From Streptomyces sp. HUAS YS2 (GTDB taxonomy: Bacteria > Actinomycetota > Actinomycetes > Streptomycetales > Streptomycetaceae): 64,000 nt of DNA. Every line of letters starts with the position of its first letter. Position 1 is the stretch's first letter. The stretch spans positions 558,001 to 622,000 of the forward strand of contig NZ_CP137573.1 in assembly GCF_033343995.1 (NCBI RefSeq). The letters are read 5' to 3'. Below the pieces are notes generated by a model that was not told the origin of the DNA, made no database searches, and saw only the letters and a program-made list of their open reading frames with translations. A program made the translations under genes and the position numbers. Below are positions 27,339 through 37,619 of this stretch, one piece after another.

Positions 27339-28451
27339 TCAACTCGCCTGCGCCGCCGAGGCAATCGCGCGGACGGCCGGCAGATCGGCGTACAGGTTGT
27401 TGCCGGGGCACTCGGTCGGATAGCCGTCGCGATGGCCGGAGATCCGGTTCAGGGTGACCTTCTGGCCCTTTGTGTACTTGCCGTTGTCGGCGGCCGCGGT
27501 GAGGACGACGGTGCCGTCGGCGTCGTATCCGTACAGTCCGAGCTTCCACGCGGCGACCGCGGCCACCGCGTCGAGCACGGGCTGCGAGGAGATCGCGTCG
27601 TTGTAGTTGCCGAGGACCGCGACGCCGGAGGTGTCCGTGTTGAAGCCGTAGGTCTGCGCACCGAGGACGGGCCGGTCGATGCCGCCGGCGCGGCCCTCGA
27701 AGACCGTGCCGCACTTGTCGACGAGGAACTGGTAGCCGATGTCGTTCCAGCCCTGACCCTGCACGTGGTAGAGGAATATCGAGCGGATGATCTCCGGGGA
27801 CTGCGCGCAGGTGTAGTCGTTGGTGCCCGCCGTGTGGTGAGTGAACACCACCTTGGTGTCGGTCGTGTACGTCGGCGGGTCCTTCACCAGCGACTCGTCG
27901 GCATTCCAACCCGAACGCGGAACGACGGTGGGCTGCGGGGCCGTGCTCACCGCGGTGGACGCCGTGGTCGCCCCGGTCGCGCCCGGTTCCACCAGCTCCA
28001 CGCGCAGCCCGTCCGGCAGCATCGACAGCTTGCCGTGCTGTCCGGTCACCCGGACCTGTACGCCGTCGGACGGCCCGGTCCACAGCGGCTGAGTTCCGGC
28101 CCGCACTCCTGCGTCGTCGCCGTCCGGCCCCACCTCGGCCGTCCTGACGTCGAGTTCGAGATCACGCCAACCGGACCAGACACCGGTGACACTGTCGCGG
28201 GTACGCACCTGCGCCGTGCCGCCCAGGGCGGCGCGCCGGTCAGTCCACGTGACGCCGAGCATCGAGAACGGCGCGGTGCGCCGAGCCGACAGCGAGCGCT
28301 GGGCGGGATCGGAGCCCTGGAGCGCGATGCTCCGGACTCCGGCCGGCGCCTGCGCCGCCGGCGCCACCGGGGAGGTGAGACCGAGGGTCGCGAGGGCGAC
28401 GGCGGTGGCCGCCGCGACCCTGGCGGTGCGACGGAAGAGGTTCGGGGTCAC
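27339..28451 (-). CDS. Secreted peptidoglycan-recognition/N-acetylmuramoyl-L-alanine amidase (PGRP, Amidase_2)
   Basis: 370 residues from a GTG at 28451 with GAAGGAG upstream. A Sec signal (FRRTARVAAATAVALATLGL, cleavage after an AxA-like site near residue 34) is followed by a ~140-residue beta-rich N-terminal domain. The PGRP/amidase_2 domain starts near VPRSGWNADE. Zinc and catalytic residues are visible in VVFTHHTAG, the mid-domain Tyr (NDIGYQFLVD) and SGHRDGYPTECPG. Family role: cleavage of the MurNAc-L-Ala amide bond in the cell wall, here outside the membrane. It overlaps the upstream small ORF by GTGA. Confidence 0.88.
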   Translation of the reverse strand: MTPNLFRRTARVAAATAVALATLGLTSPVAPAAQAPAGVRSIALQGSDPAQRSLSARRTAPFSMLGVTWTDRRAALGGTAQVRTRDSVTGVWSGWRDLELDVRTAEVGPDGDDAGVRAGTQPLWTGPSDGVQVRVTGQHGKLSMLPDGLRVELVEPGATGATTASTAVSTAPQPTVVPRSGWNADESLVKDPPTYTTDTKVVFTHHTAGTNDYTCAQSPEIIRSIFLYHVQGQGWNDIGYQFLVDKCGTVFEGRAGGIDRPVLGAQTYGFNTDTSGVAVLGNYNDAISSQPVLDAVAAVAAWKLGLYGYDADGTVVLTAAADNGKYTKGQKVTLNRISGHRDGYPTECPGNNLYADLPAVRAIASAAQAS

Positions 28452-28747
28452 TGGACTCCTTCAGGTACTGCAGACGCTCGGGTGGGTGTCGTCGGGCGCT
28501 TGTCCGCGGCCTCGCCGTTCCGGTAAACCCGCCGGGTGCCCGGGGTTTCGGGCCCATACGGGCCTGCCGGTTCCTCGGTCGTCGGCATGGCCGCGCTTTC
28601 TGTCGAAGTGAATTCGCCTGGGTTATACATCACCGGATTCGACGGACGCCAGGCGACGGAGAAGTCGGGCAAGGCGACCTCAATCACCATCGGCACGTCA
28701 GTGAAATGCCCTGTATGCCTTATCGGTTGACGGCTCATCAGCAACAT
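28448..28747 (-). CDS. Small hypothetical protein coupled to the amidase gene
   Basis: 99 residues from the ATG at 28747 (or 96 from 28738). It is supported by a GTGA overlap with the amidase start and by a plausible sequence: VPMVIEVALPDFSVAWRPSN, then a Pro/Thr/Glu-rich tail. The N-terminal coding segment (28600-28740) is less GC-rich than its neighbours, which may indicate an unusual origin or an overlap with regulatory DNA. It is divergent from the RHS gene. No family recognised; it might instead be the leader of the amidase transcript. Confidence 0.4.
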   Translation of the reverse strand: MLLMSRQPIRHTGHFTDVPMVIEVALPDFSVAWRPSNPVMYNPGEFTSTESAAMPTTEEPAGPYGPETPGTRRVYRNGEAADKRPTTPTRASAVPEGVQ

Positions 28748-28946
28748 GATGAGGATCCCCCCGCCGTGATCGGCACGCCTCTGGCGCGGCCGCTTTCCCG
28801 CATGCGGAAGGTGGCCTGGTTCGCCATGCCCTGAGGCGCTCCGGTCGAGGTCAGGTTTGCCACGACCGGCGACGGATTGTCCGCGCCGGCGGGGTCGGCG
28901 CACCTCTTTCGCCCAGCGCGGGAAGGGTGCCGAAGAAGGGATTGGC

Positions 28947-31900
28947 GTGAAAGTGACATACGGGCGGGCGATAGCCTGCCTCGTGGTTTCGACGATCGTC
29001 GGCACCATGCTTCCACAAGTCGCTTATGCGGCACCGGTTTCAACTGATGGCGGCGAGGGTGTCGTCGACGCCTTCGCGGGCTGGTTCTCGGATGACGACG
29101 GCGATTCGGACGGGCTGGACGAGCCGTCGACCGGTGGGACTCCGGTGCTGCCGAGCCGGGAGAAGCTGCCGCGGGGCAAGGCGGCCGGGAAGGCGAAGCG
29201 CGTCGGGGAACTGACGGGCAGGCGTACGGCGAACGCCCGGTACTGGAAGTTGTCCGACGGGCGGGTGCAGGCCGAGGTGTCGGCGACGCCGACCGCGTAC
29301 CGGTCGGCGAAGTCGTGGAAGGACATCGACCCGACGGTCGTCCCGACCGACGCCGAGGGCTTCGTCTTCACCAACACGACGAACATCGCGCAGAGTTCGT
29401 TCGGCGCGGATGCGGCGAGGCTGCTGCGGTTCGAATCCGGTGACGGTCACGTGGTGACCCTGGGCCTGGAAGGCGCGGGCACGCTCGCCCCCGTCGCCAA
29501 GGGCGACACCGTGACCTACAAGGACGCGGTGGCCGGTGCGGATCTGTCGTACCAGGTCGGGCCGGGACGGGTGAAGGAGAACATCGTTCTCGACACGCGG
29601 CCCTCAGGACCCGTGTCGTTCACGTTCACGCTGGATGCCGGTGGGCTGACGCCGAAGGCCGGCAAGGACGGCTCGGTCCGGTTCTACGGAGAGGGCGAGG
29701 ATCCGGTCCTCGTCATTCCGGCCGCGTTCATGACAGACACGAAGAAGAACGCCTCCTCGCCGTACGGCACCGGGTACAGTTCCGCGGTCACGCAGAAGCT
29801 CACGCGGGCGGGCAAGGGCTGGAAGCTGACCGTCACACCGGACGCGAAGTGGCTGGCCGCGCCGGAGCGGCAGTATCCGGTCACGATCGACCCGACGATC
29901 TCCATCGCTCCGACGCCGACCACGGCCCAGGACGTGATGATCTCCTCGGACGGACCGACATCGAACTACGACGACAACTGGCGTCTGTCGGTGGGCAACA
30001 CCAGCACCGGTTCCTCCCGAGCACTGCTCCGGTTCCCGCTGACCGGCGTCCCGGCCGGGACAAAGCTCGACACCGCCGACCTGAAGCTGTACTACGACCA
30101 GACGCACACCGCGAACGACACCGAGGTGCAGCTGGAGGCGCACCGGGCCACGCAGGCGTGGGCCGAGGACCAGGCGACGTGGAACAACGCGAACGCGATC
30201 ACGGGCGAGCTGTCCGGCACCGCGGTCGTGGTGGACGACGGCGACTCGGGGACGACCGCCGCGGTCGGCTCCTGGCCGGCGTCGGGTTCGACGCTGACGC
30301 AGTACGCGGTCGGCAGCGACTACCACTACAACAAGGACAGCGTTGCGGGTGACACCTACACCTGGCAGCCGAACCTCCCCGAGGACGGCGACTACCAGGT
30401 CGAGGCGCACTGGGTCGGAGCCACCGACCGCCCCACCAACGTTCCCTACACCATCACCCACAACGGCGGGACCAAGGCGTACTCGGTCGACCAGCAGCTG
30501 GGTGGCACGGGAATCTGGAAGACGCTGGGGACCCACCCGTTCAAGGCGGGCACCCTGGGCAAGGTCGTCCTCGGCGACGGCCCCGCGTCCACGACCACCG
30601 CGGTGATCGCGGACGCGGTCCGGTTCACCAAGGGCGGTGTGGTCACCAAGAAGCCGGGCGAGCTGAACACCTGGCACACCTTCCCGGTGACCAAGACCGT
30701 GCAGTCCTGGATCGACGGCACCAACACCAACCACGGTTTCGTCATCAAGGCCGGCGACGAGTCCGCCAACGGCCCCAAGGGCGGACCGCGGTACGAGGGC
30801 AGCGAGTTCGGTTACGGCGGCGAGACCGCCAACTACCCGAAGCTCGTCCTGACCTTCGGCCGACAGGGCGTGAACCTGGCCGCGCCGACGACGATCCACG
30901 ACACGGGCGCGGAGCTGAACTGGCCCGGGTACGTCGACCCGTCGACCGCCACCGGTGACGACCTCGTCGAGTACCAGGTCCACCGCTCGATCTACCAGAC
31001 CTTCACCCCGTCGGCCACGACGCTGGTGTCCCCGCTCGCGCCGGGCACGACGTCGTTCACCGACACCACCGCGACGCCCACGAAGGCGGACGACCCGGAT
31101 CCGTTCGGCCGGGCGTACTACTACATGGTCGCGGTCAAGACGAAGGACGGGCAGGTCGTCGGTGCGCCGACGCAGCTGGTACGGCTGCCGAAGGCGGGCC
31201 GGACCACGAAGGTGCTCGCCGCGACGCAGGACACCACCCTGTCGTCGTTCGAGTCGACCACGGCGCACGACACCATCCAGGACGGCGGCCCGCAGTCCTG
31301 GGTCACCGTCGGCAACAACTCCGCGACGTACGGAGACACCCGCACCCTGCTGAAGTTCCCCGCCCTCGGCATCCCCACCACGGCCCGGGTGCTGGACGCC
31401 AAGGTGCGCATGTGGGGCACCCAGACCGCCACGACGGCCTCCGGGGGCATCTACGAACTGCGCCCGCTGACGAGGGACTTCGACGAGACCGCCACCTGGC
31501 TGAAGGCGAACGCGACCACCAGCTGGACCACCGCGGGTGGTGACGTCGGCGCGCCGGTGGCGGACACGATCGGCACGCTCAGCAACGACCCGGCCCGCCA
31601 CGACTGGAACATCACCTCCCTGGCCCAGTCCTGGGTGACCACGCCCGCCTCGCAGAAGGGCGTGGCCGTCAAGATGGCCAACGAGGCGACCGAACAGGAA
31701 CGGACCCTGTTCCTGTCCTCCGAGGGCGCCGAGCCGCGGCTCCACCCGAAGATCCTCGTCACGTACGTCGACTCGACCACCGAGTCGACGTACTACGCAC
31801 CGCAGACCCCGGCGCGGATGACGCCGAACACGACCTACACGGTCGACTTCGACCTCACCAACACCACCGCGGCCACGTGGAACGCGGCCGACCAGGTCCT

Positions 31901-34900
31901 CACCTACAGGTGGACCCTGCCGGACGGCACCGACGTCACCAACGGCGGGAACCAGATCCAGACCGCCCTGTCCGGCAACGTCACCCCCGGCGACAGCGTC
32001 TCCCTCCAGGCCCAGGTCAAGACGCCGATCAACTCGGACAACGGCAACAAGCGCACCGACTACGTCCTGACCTGGGACGTCTTCAACAAGACCGCCGGCA
32101 CATGGGCTTCGGGCACCGCCGGCATTCCGGGTCTGAAGCAGAACGTCGCGGTCGAGGACCCGACGTCCAACCAGCTCGGCCTGGAGAAGTTCTACTCCTA
32201 CGCGGGCAAGAACACCGGCGCGGGCTCGTCCGTCATGAACAACACGGCGTCGGGCAACAGCGTCTGGCAGTACAACGCCTTCTCCAACCCCGGACGCGGC
32301 ATCACCACGTTCGCCCGTCTCGCCTACAACAGCCTGGACACCTCCGACACGGTCCTGGGTCACGGCTGGTCCGGCCAGGCGGCCGGTCCGATCCGGCTCG
32401 GCGCGCCGCTGGAGTTCCACCCCAAGCCCCACCCGACGGAGATCCGCCTCCCGGACGGCGACGGCACCACCCACGTGTTCAGCAAGCAGCCGGACGGCAC
32501 CTGGAAGGCCCCGGCCGGTGTCCACTACCGGCTGACCGCGCTGCCGGGTCTCGACTGCACCCCGGACAAGGACCCGATCCCGGACGCCTGGACGCTGACC
32601 CGTCCGGACGGCACCCGGTTCCTGTTCGGCTGCGACGGCTACCTGACCTCCGTCGTGGACAAGAACGGCAACACGCAGACGTACACGTACGAGGAGCGCA
32701 AGTCCAACAACAAGCCGACCAAGTTCCTCACCTACATCACCGACCCGACGGGGCGTCAGAGCCTCACGGTCGAGTACTTCAAGAAGGGTGACGGGACCTA
32801 CGAGTACATCAACGACCTGGGCCAGAAGGCCACCGGCAACAACCTCAGCAACTCCAAGATCTACGACCACGTGAAGTCCATGACGGACATCTCCGGCCGT
32901 AAGATCGGGTTCTTCTACACCGACAAGGGCCTGCTGGGCCGGCTGACCGACGGCGTCGGCTCCACCAACGGAGCGCCGAAGGACTTCACCTTCACCTACG
33001 ACGCCACGCAGGGCAACAAGAACGTCAAGCTGGTCGAGGTCACCGACCCGCGCGGCAACGACACGCGTCTCGCTTACCACGCGCCGCAGACCGGTGACGA
33101 CCCGAAGTACCACTGGTGGACCAAGACGATCACCGACCGTCTGCAGGGCGCCACCGGCTTCGCGTACGCGGCCGATGCCACGAACTCCAAGTTCACCGAC
33201 ACGGAGATCACCGACGCCGAGAACCGTGCGACCGAGTACGTGACGGACGACTTCGGCCGTGCGGTGCAGACCACCAACGCCAAGTCGCAGACCACCAAGC
33301 TGGCCTGGGACGCGGACAACAACGTCACGTTCCTCGAGGAGGCCAACGGCGCCAGGACCGCGTACTGCTACGACCAGAAGACCGGTTACCCGCTCTGGCG
33401 GCGCGACGCCGAGAACAACAAGGCGGGCATCCCGGCGCCGGGCGACTGCGCGCCCGGCGTCCACCCGGCGAACGCGTTCACGTACGACTACCGGACCCGC
33501 CTGGACGGCTACTCCTCCGACCTGGCGAAGAAGTCCTCCCCTGAGGGGCGCGCCTGGCAGTTCGGCTACGACAACTACGGCAACCTGACCACGGTCACCG
33601 ACCCGCTGGGCGTCGCGACCACCGGTGTGCCGGACGACTACACCACCAAGCACGAGTACAACGCGTACGGTCAGCTGACCAGGACGACCGACGCCAACGG
33701 CAACCCGACGACCAACAGCGGCTTCGGTCCGACCGGTTTCCCGGACACGATCACCGACGCGCTGCTGAAGTCGACGTCGTTCGTCTACGACGAGCGCGGC
33801 CAGGTCCGTGAGGTCACCGACGCGCTGGGCAAGAAGACCACGCAGACGTACGACACGTTCGGCCGTCCGATGGTCCGGACCGTGCCCAAGGACCAGACCG
33901 CCGGTGTCCTCATCACCACGCCGGCCCCGGTCTACGACGCCAACGACAACGTCACCTCCGCCACGGCTCCCAACGGAGCGGTGTCCACCGCGGTGTACGA
34001 CGCCGCGGACCAGGTCGTCACCGCGACGGCCCCGAAGGACACGGCCACCTCCGGTGAGCGGAAGACCGCCTACACGTACGACAAGACCGGCCACCTGAGG
34101 ACGACCACGGAGCCGAAGGGCACCGCGACCACGGCGGACCCGAACGACTACCTCACGACCTCCTACTACGACGAGATCTACCAGCTCACCAGCGTGGTCA
34201 ACGCGGCCGGTGACAAGCTCTCGTACGAGTACGACAACGTCGGCAACGCGGTCACGGTCATCGATCCAAGGAAGAACGCGACCGCCGACACCACCGACTA
34301 CACGACCAAGACCGCCTACGACCTGAACCACAGGGTCGTCACGGTCACGGACGCGGCCGGCAAGTCGACCAGGCAGTCCTACGACAAGGACTCGCTGGTC
34401 GTCTCCACCACGGACGCGGAGAACAACGAGACCCTGGTCACGTACGACGGCCGGGGCAAGCAGACCCAGGTCAAGGTCCCGCACACGGGCACCAGCCCCG
34501 GCATCACCTACCGGACGACGAAGTTCGAGTACGACCAGGTCGGCAACGCCACCAAGGTGATCACCCCGCGGGGTGTGGACACGGCGAACGCGGACGACTT
34601 CGCCTCGCGGACCGAGTACGACAAGCTCAACCGGCCGGTGAAGCAGTTCCAGCCGTACGACCCGGCGGACGCTCGCTACAACAGCCCGAACGTCTACACC
34701 GAGACGGTCTACGACGAGGTCGGCCGGGTCAAGAAGACCTCGCTGCCGCCGTCCGAGGGGCAGACGGTCCGCAACGACACCACCTACGAGTACTTCGACA
34801 ACGGCTGGACCAGGAAGACCACCGACCCCTGGGACATCGTCACCAGCTACGGCTACGACGAGATCGGCAAGCAGACCGCCCGGACCCTGACCTCGGCGGG

Positions 34901-37568
34901 CGGCTCGTCCACCCGCACGATGGGCTGGTCGTACTACCCCGACGGCAAGCTCAAGTCCCGTACGGACGACGGCGTTCCGGTGGGCAGCGCGGTGCCGCTC
35001 GTGGACAACTCCGACGTCCAGAACACCAGCTACAGCGGCACCTGGACCAAGGCCACAGCCGCCGACCAGCAGGGCTACGACCACCAGGTCCACGCCGCCG
35101 GCACCGGGACGGACGCGTTCACCTGGACGCTGAACATCCCCAAGAACGGCACCTACACCGCCTACGTCAAGTTCCCGCAGGTGACGGGGGCCGCGACGAC
35201 CGCCAAGTACACGGTCACGCACTCCACCGGCACCACGGACAAGACGATCAGCCAGGCCACCGGCGCCGGAACCTGGGTCCCGCTGGGCTCGTTCGCCTTC
35301 ACCCAGGGCAACCTGGCCAAGCTCCAGCTGTTCCAGAACAGCGGCGGCAAGGTCGTCGCCGACGGGGTCAAGCTGGTGCGTGACACCACCGGTGAGACCG
35401 ACGGCGAGAAGCAGGACTTCGCCTACGCCTACGACGTCAACGGCAACCTCACCTCGATCGACGACACCTCCTCCGGTGCGAAGATCGACGCCTACACCGT
35501 GGCCTACACCGGCCTGAACCAGGTGCAGAAGGTGACCGAGGCGCTCGCCGGCCAGGAGAAGAAGTCCACCTCCTACACCTACGACGTCAACAGCCGGCCG
35601 GAGACGGTCACCCACCCCGACCAGTTCTCCAAGTACACCTACGACCTGCGTGATCTGGTCAAGACCGTCTCCGTCGGCAAGACGCCGACCGACGCCTCGC
35701 CGAAGGTCACCGGCTACACGTACACCGACCGCGGGCTGAAGCTGAAGGAGACCAAGCCCAACAGCAACACCGTCGACTACACCTACTACCTCGACCGCGC
35801 GCTCAAGAGCCAGACCGAGAAGAAGCCGAACGGCACTCTCGTCTCCTCGCACACGTACACGTACGACGCCAACGGCAACAAGGCGCAGGACGTGGCGAAG
35901 AAGATGAACGCCGACAACCACGCGGCCTATCTCGACTCCACCACCGACTACAGCTACGACCCCGTGGAGCGGCTCGCCCGGTCGGTCAAGACCGGCAACG
36001 GCGCCGGCACGGACACCTACGTCCACGACAACAACGCCAACGTCATCAGCCAGACGGTCAAGAACGTCTCGACGTCGTTCACCTACGACCGCAACCGGCT
36101 GCTGCGCGCCACCAGCGGAGGAGCGACGGCCGACTACAACTACGATCCCTTCGGCCGTCAGGAGTCCGTCACCAGCGGTGGCACGGTCGTCGAGCGGAAG
36201 GTGTACGACGGTTTCGACCACGTCGTCGAGTCCCAGCAGCGGGACGGCGGCGGCGCGATGAAGTCCACCACCTACACGTTCGACCCGCTCGACCGCACCT
36301 CCTCCAAGACGGCGGACGGCAAGAAGACCGACTTCACGTACCTCGGTCTCTCCACGGAGGTTCTGAACGAGGAAGTCGCGGGCGTGCTGACCAAGTCGTT
36401 CCAGTACAGCCCGTGGGGCGAGCGGCTCTCCCAGGTCAAGCACAACAGCGACGGCTCGACGGAGGACGGCTACTACGGCTACAACAGCCACTCCGACGTC
36501 GAGACGCTGACCGACGGCAACGGTGACACCAAGGCCACCTACGGCTACACCGCCTACGGCAAGGACGACACCTCCGAGTTCACCGGCATCGACAAGCCGG
36601 ATGCCGGCGACCCCACCAAGGAGGAGTACAACCCCTACCGCTACAACGCGAAGCGCTGGGACGCCCAGTCCGGCACCTACGACATGGGCTTCCGCGACTA
36701 CAACCCGGGCCTCAACCGCTTCACCACCCGGGACATGTTCAACGGCGCCCTCGACGACATGGGCCTCGGCACAGACCCGTACACCAGCAACAGGTACGCC
36801 TTCACCGGCGGCAACCCTGTCAGCCGTATCGAACTCGACGGCCACCAGCTCGCAGAGTGCGCTTCCGGCATGTACACCTGTGAGGGCGGCACCAAGGTCA
36901 CGGGCTACGGGAGCAACTACGCCAGCATCGTGCACAGTGAGGGGGGAGAACTCTCCGCCGACTACAAGGAGTACATGTACACGGAGTCGCAGAAGTACAT
37001 CTACAACGAGATGATGTTCAACCAGACGACTCCACGGTTCGACAAGCTCCAGGATCTCGTGTCGAAGTTCGAGTCGGCCTTCAAGCGCGGTGAGGACTTC
37101 AAGGGGAGGTCGCTCCAGTTCACCGCGCTCGGCCTCTGGGGGGCGAGTGTCGCTTCCGGTTCGATCTGGGATCACAAGCCCAAGCTCAGGAGTAAGTTCG
37201 GGCTGTCCGGCGAGAACGCGGACGACCTGTACTTCAAGATTCCCGGCTCGGACGCGGAACTCTTCTACGACGTCTGGTCGAACATCCATTACGGATTCAT
37301 CGGCCGGGCCGCCGGATTCACCGGCGGAGCTCTGCACGCCGGCGCCGAGGCAGATTTCGGCGGCGCGGTCGGCAGGACCGACCCCGGTGACGTCCTGACC
37401 GTTCAGGCCGGAATCGACATGTACGACAAGTACGGCGCCGATATGACGTTCCAGGAGTTCCAGACCGGCGTCCAAGGCGTCATCGGTCAGCTCAGCGAAT
37501 ATCCTGACCTGCAGTATCGGAACACCCAGCCGAGGCTCGGCAGGGCGCCGCACTCCCCGTACTACTAG
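28947..37568 (+). CDS. Giant secreted RHS/YD-repeat polymorphic toxin with C-terminal type-44 toxin domain
   Basis: 2,873 residues from the GTG at 28947 (GAAGGG upstream). A Sec signal (residues 1-~28) ends in an AYAA site. Next comes a DNRLRE-type domain interrupted by a golvesin-like insert, then a second DNRLRE domain (~31200-31760) and a long YD-repeat shell (YDxxG/YTYDxxGN units, ~32650-36550) with another golvesin-like insert near 35000-35380. The RHS core signature YRYNAKRWDAQSGTYDMGFR-DYNPGLNRFTTRD lies at about 36640-36735. The last ~240 residues after the core match what I recall of polymorphic toxin type 44 (WDHKPKL, FYDVWSNIHYGFIGRAAGF, GAEADFGG, GRTDPGDVLTVQAGIDMYD). RHS proteins wrap and present such tips to competitors. 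The toxic activity of type 44 is predicted, not established. Confidence 0.88.
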   Translation: MKVTYGRAIACLVVSTIVGTMLPQVAYAAPVSTDGGEGVVDAFAGWFSDDDGDSDGLDEPSTGGTPVLPSREKLPRGKAAGKAKRVGELTGRRTANARYWKLSDGRVQAEVSATPTAYRSAKSWKDIDPTVVPTDAEGFVFTNTTNIAQSSFGADAARLLRFESGDGHVVTLGLEGAGTLAPVAKGDTVTYKDAVAGADLSYQVGPGRVKENIVLDTRPSGPVSFTFTLDAGGLTPKAGKDGSVRFYGEGEDPVLVIPAAFMTDTKKNASSPYGTGYSSAVTQKLTRAGKGWKLTVTPDAKWLAAPERQYPVTIDPTISIAPTPTTAQDVMISSDGPTSNYDDNWRLSVGNTSTGSSRALLRFPLTGVPAGTKLDTADLKLYYDQTHTANDTEVQLEAHRATQAWAEDQATWNNANAITGELSGTAVVVDDGDSGTTAAVGSWPASGSTLTQYAVGSDYHYNKDSVAGDTYTWQPNLPEDGDYQVEAHWVGATDRPTNVPYTITHNGGTKAYSVDQQLGGTGIWKTLGTHPFKAGTLGKVVLGDGPASTTTAVIADAVRFTKGGVVTKKPGELNTWHTFPVTKTVQSWIDGTNTNHGFVIKAGDESANGPKGGPRYEGSEFGYGGETANYPKLVLTFGRQGVNLAAPTTIHDTGAELNWPGYVDPSTATGDDLVEYQVHRSIYQTFTPSATTLVSPLAPGTTSFTDTTATPTKADDPDPFGRAYYYMVAVKTKDGQVVGAPTQLVRLPKAGRTTKVLAATQDTTLSSFESTTAHDTIQDGGPQSWVTVGNNSATYGDTRTLLKFPALGIPTTARVLDAKVRMWGTQTATTASGGIYELRPLTRDFDETATWLKANATTSWTTAGGDVGAPVADTIGTLSNDPARHDWNITSLAQSWVTTPASQKGVAVKMANEATEQERTLFLSSEGAEPRLHPKILVTYVDSTTESTYYAPQTPARMTPNTTYTVDFDLTNTTAATWNAADQVLTYRWTLPDGTDVTNGGNQIQTALSGNVTPGDSVSLQAQVKTPINSDNGNKRTDYVLTWDVFNKTAGTWASGTAGIPGLKQNVAVEDPTSNQLGLEKFYSYAGKNTGAGSSVMNNTASGNSVWQYNAFSNPGRGITTFARLAYNSLDTSDTVLGHGWSGQAAGPIRLGAPLEFHPKPHPTEIRLPDGDGTTHVFSKQPDGTWKAPAGVHYRLTALPGLDCTPDKDPIPDAWTLTRPDGTRFLFGCDGYLTSVVDKNGNTQTYTYEERKSNNKPTKFLTYITDPTGRQSLTVEYFKKGDGTYEYINDLGQKATGNNLSNSKIYDHVKSMTDISGRKIGFFYTDKGLLGRLTDGVGSTNGAPKDFTFTYDATQGNKNVKLVEVTDPRGNDTRLAYHAPQTGDDPKYHWWTKTITDRLQGATGFAYAADATNSKFTDTEITDAENRATEYVTDDFGRAVQTTNAKSQTTKLAWDADNNVTFLEEANGARTAYCYDQKTGYPLWRRDAENNKAGIPAPGDCAPGVHPANAFTYDYRTRLDGYSSDLAKKSSPEGRAWQFGYDNYGNLTTVTDPLGVATTGVPDDYTTKHEYNAYGQLTRTTDANGNPTTNSGFGPTGFPDTITDALLKSTSFVYDERGQVREVTDALGKKTTQTYDTFGRPMVRTVPKDQTAGVLITTPAPVYDANDNVTSATAPNGAVSTAVYDAADQVVTATAPKDTATSGERKTAYTYDKTGHLRTTTEPKGTATTADPNDYLTTSYYDEIYQLTSVVNAAGDKLSYEYDNVGNAVTVIDPRKNATADTTDYTTKTAYDLNHRVVTVTDAAGKSTRQSYDKDSLVVSTTDAENNETLVTYDGRGKQTQVKVPHTGTSPGITYRTTKFEYDQVGNATKVITPRGVDTANADDFASRTEYDKLNRPVKQFQPYDPADARYNSPNVYTETVYDEVGRVKKTSLPPSEGQTVRNDTTYEYFDNGWTRKTTDPWDIVTSYGYDEIGKQTARTLTSAGGSSTRTMGWSYYPDGKLKSRTDDGVPVGSAVPLVDNSDVQNTSYSGTWTKATAADQQGYDHQVHAAGTGTDAFTWTLNIPKNGTYTAYVKFPQVTGAATTAKYTVTHSTGTTDKTISQATGAGTWVPLGSFAFTQGNLAKLQLFQNSGGKVVADGVKLVRDTTGETDGEKQDFAYAYDVNGNLTSIDDTSSGAKIDAYTVAYTGLNQVQKVTEALAGQEKKSTSYTYDVNSRPETVTHPDQFSKYTYDLRDLVKTVSVGKTPTDASPKVTGYTYTDRGLKLKETKPNSNTVDYTYYLDRALKSQTEKKPNGTLVSSHTYTYDANGNKAQDVAKKMNADNHAAYLDSTTDYSYDPVERLARSVKTGNGAGTDTYVHDNNANVISQTVKNVSTSFTYDRNRLLRATSGGATADYNYDPFGRQESVTSGGTVVERKVYDGFDHVVESQQRDGGGAMKSTTYTFDPLDRTSSKTADGKKTDFTYLGLSTEVLNEEVAGVLTKSFQYSPWGERLSQVKHNSDGSTEDGYYGYNSHSDVETLTDGNGDTKATYGYTAYGKDDTSEFTGIDKPDAGDPTKEEYNPYRYNAKRWDAQSGTYDMGFRDYNPGLNRFTTRDMFNGALDDMGLGTDPYTSNRYAFTGGNPVSRIELDGHQLAECASGMYTCEGGTKVTGYGSNYASIVHSEGGELSADYKEYMYTESQKYIYNEMMFNQTTPRFDKLQDLVSKFESAFKRGEDFKGRSLQFTALGLWGASVASGSIWDHKPKLRSKFGLSGENADDLYFKIPGSDAELFYDVWSNIHYGFIGRAAGFTGGALHAGAEADFGGAVGRTDPGDVLTVQAGIDMYDKYGADMTFQEFQTGVQGVIGQLSEYPDLQYRNTQPRLGRAPHSPYY

Positions 37569-37575
37569 GAACCGA

Positions 37576-37606
37576 GCCGGGCGCCCCACGCGGTGGGGCG
37601 CCCGGC
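37576..37606. terminator. Strong hairpin after the RHS toxin gene
   Basis: GCCGGGCGCCCCA (37576-37588) and TGGGGCGCCCGGC (37594-37606) form a perfect 13-bp stem with a five-base loop, 8 bp after the RHS stop. There is no T-tract, as is common in Streptomyces. The hairpin separates the toxin gene from the small membrane-protein gene, so read-through may be partial. Confidence 0.7.
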
Positions 37607-37619
37607 GATCCCGTTCGGA

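Noticed and set aside
29604..37589. A 2,661-residue open frame opposite the RHS gene
   Set aside because: It is a shadow of YD-repeat codons (GAC, TAC, ACC, GTC read backwards give Val/Arg/Gly runs). It has no domain, signal or ribosome-binding site and lies fully antisense to a clear protein.
37581..37606. GTG near 37593 as the start of the small membrane-protein gene
   Set aside because: That start lies within the terminator hairpin of the RHS gene; the ATG at 37620 gives a normal membrane protein.
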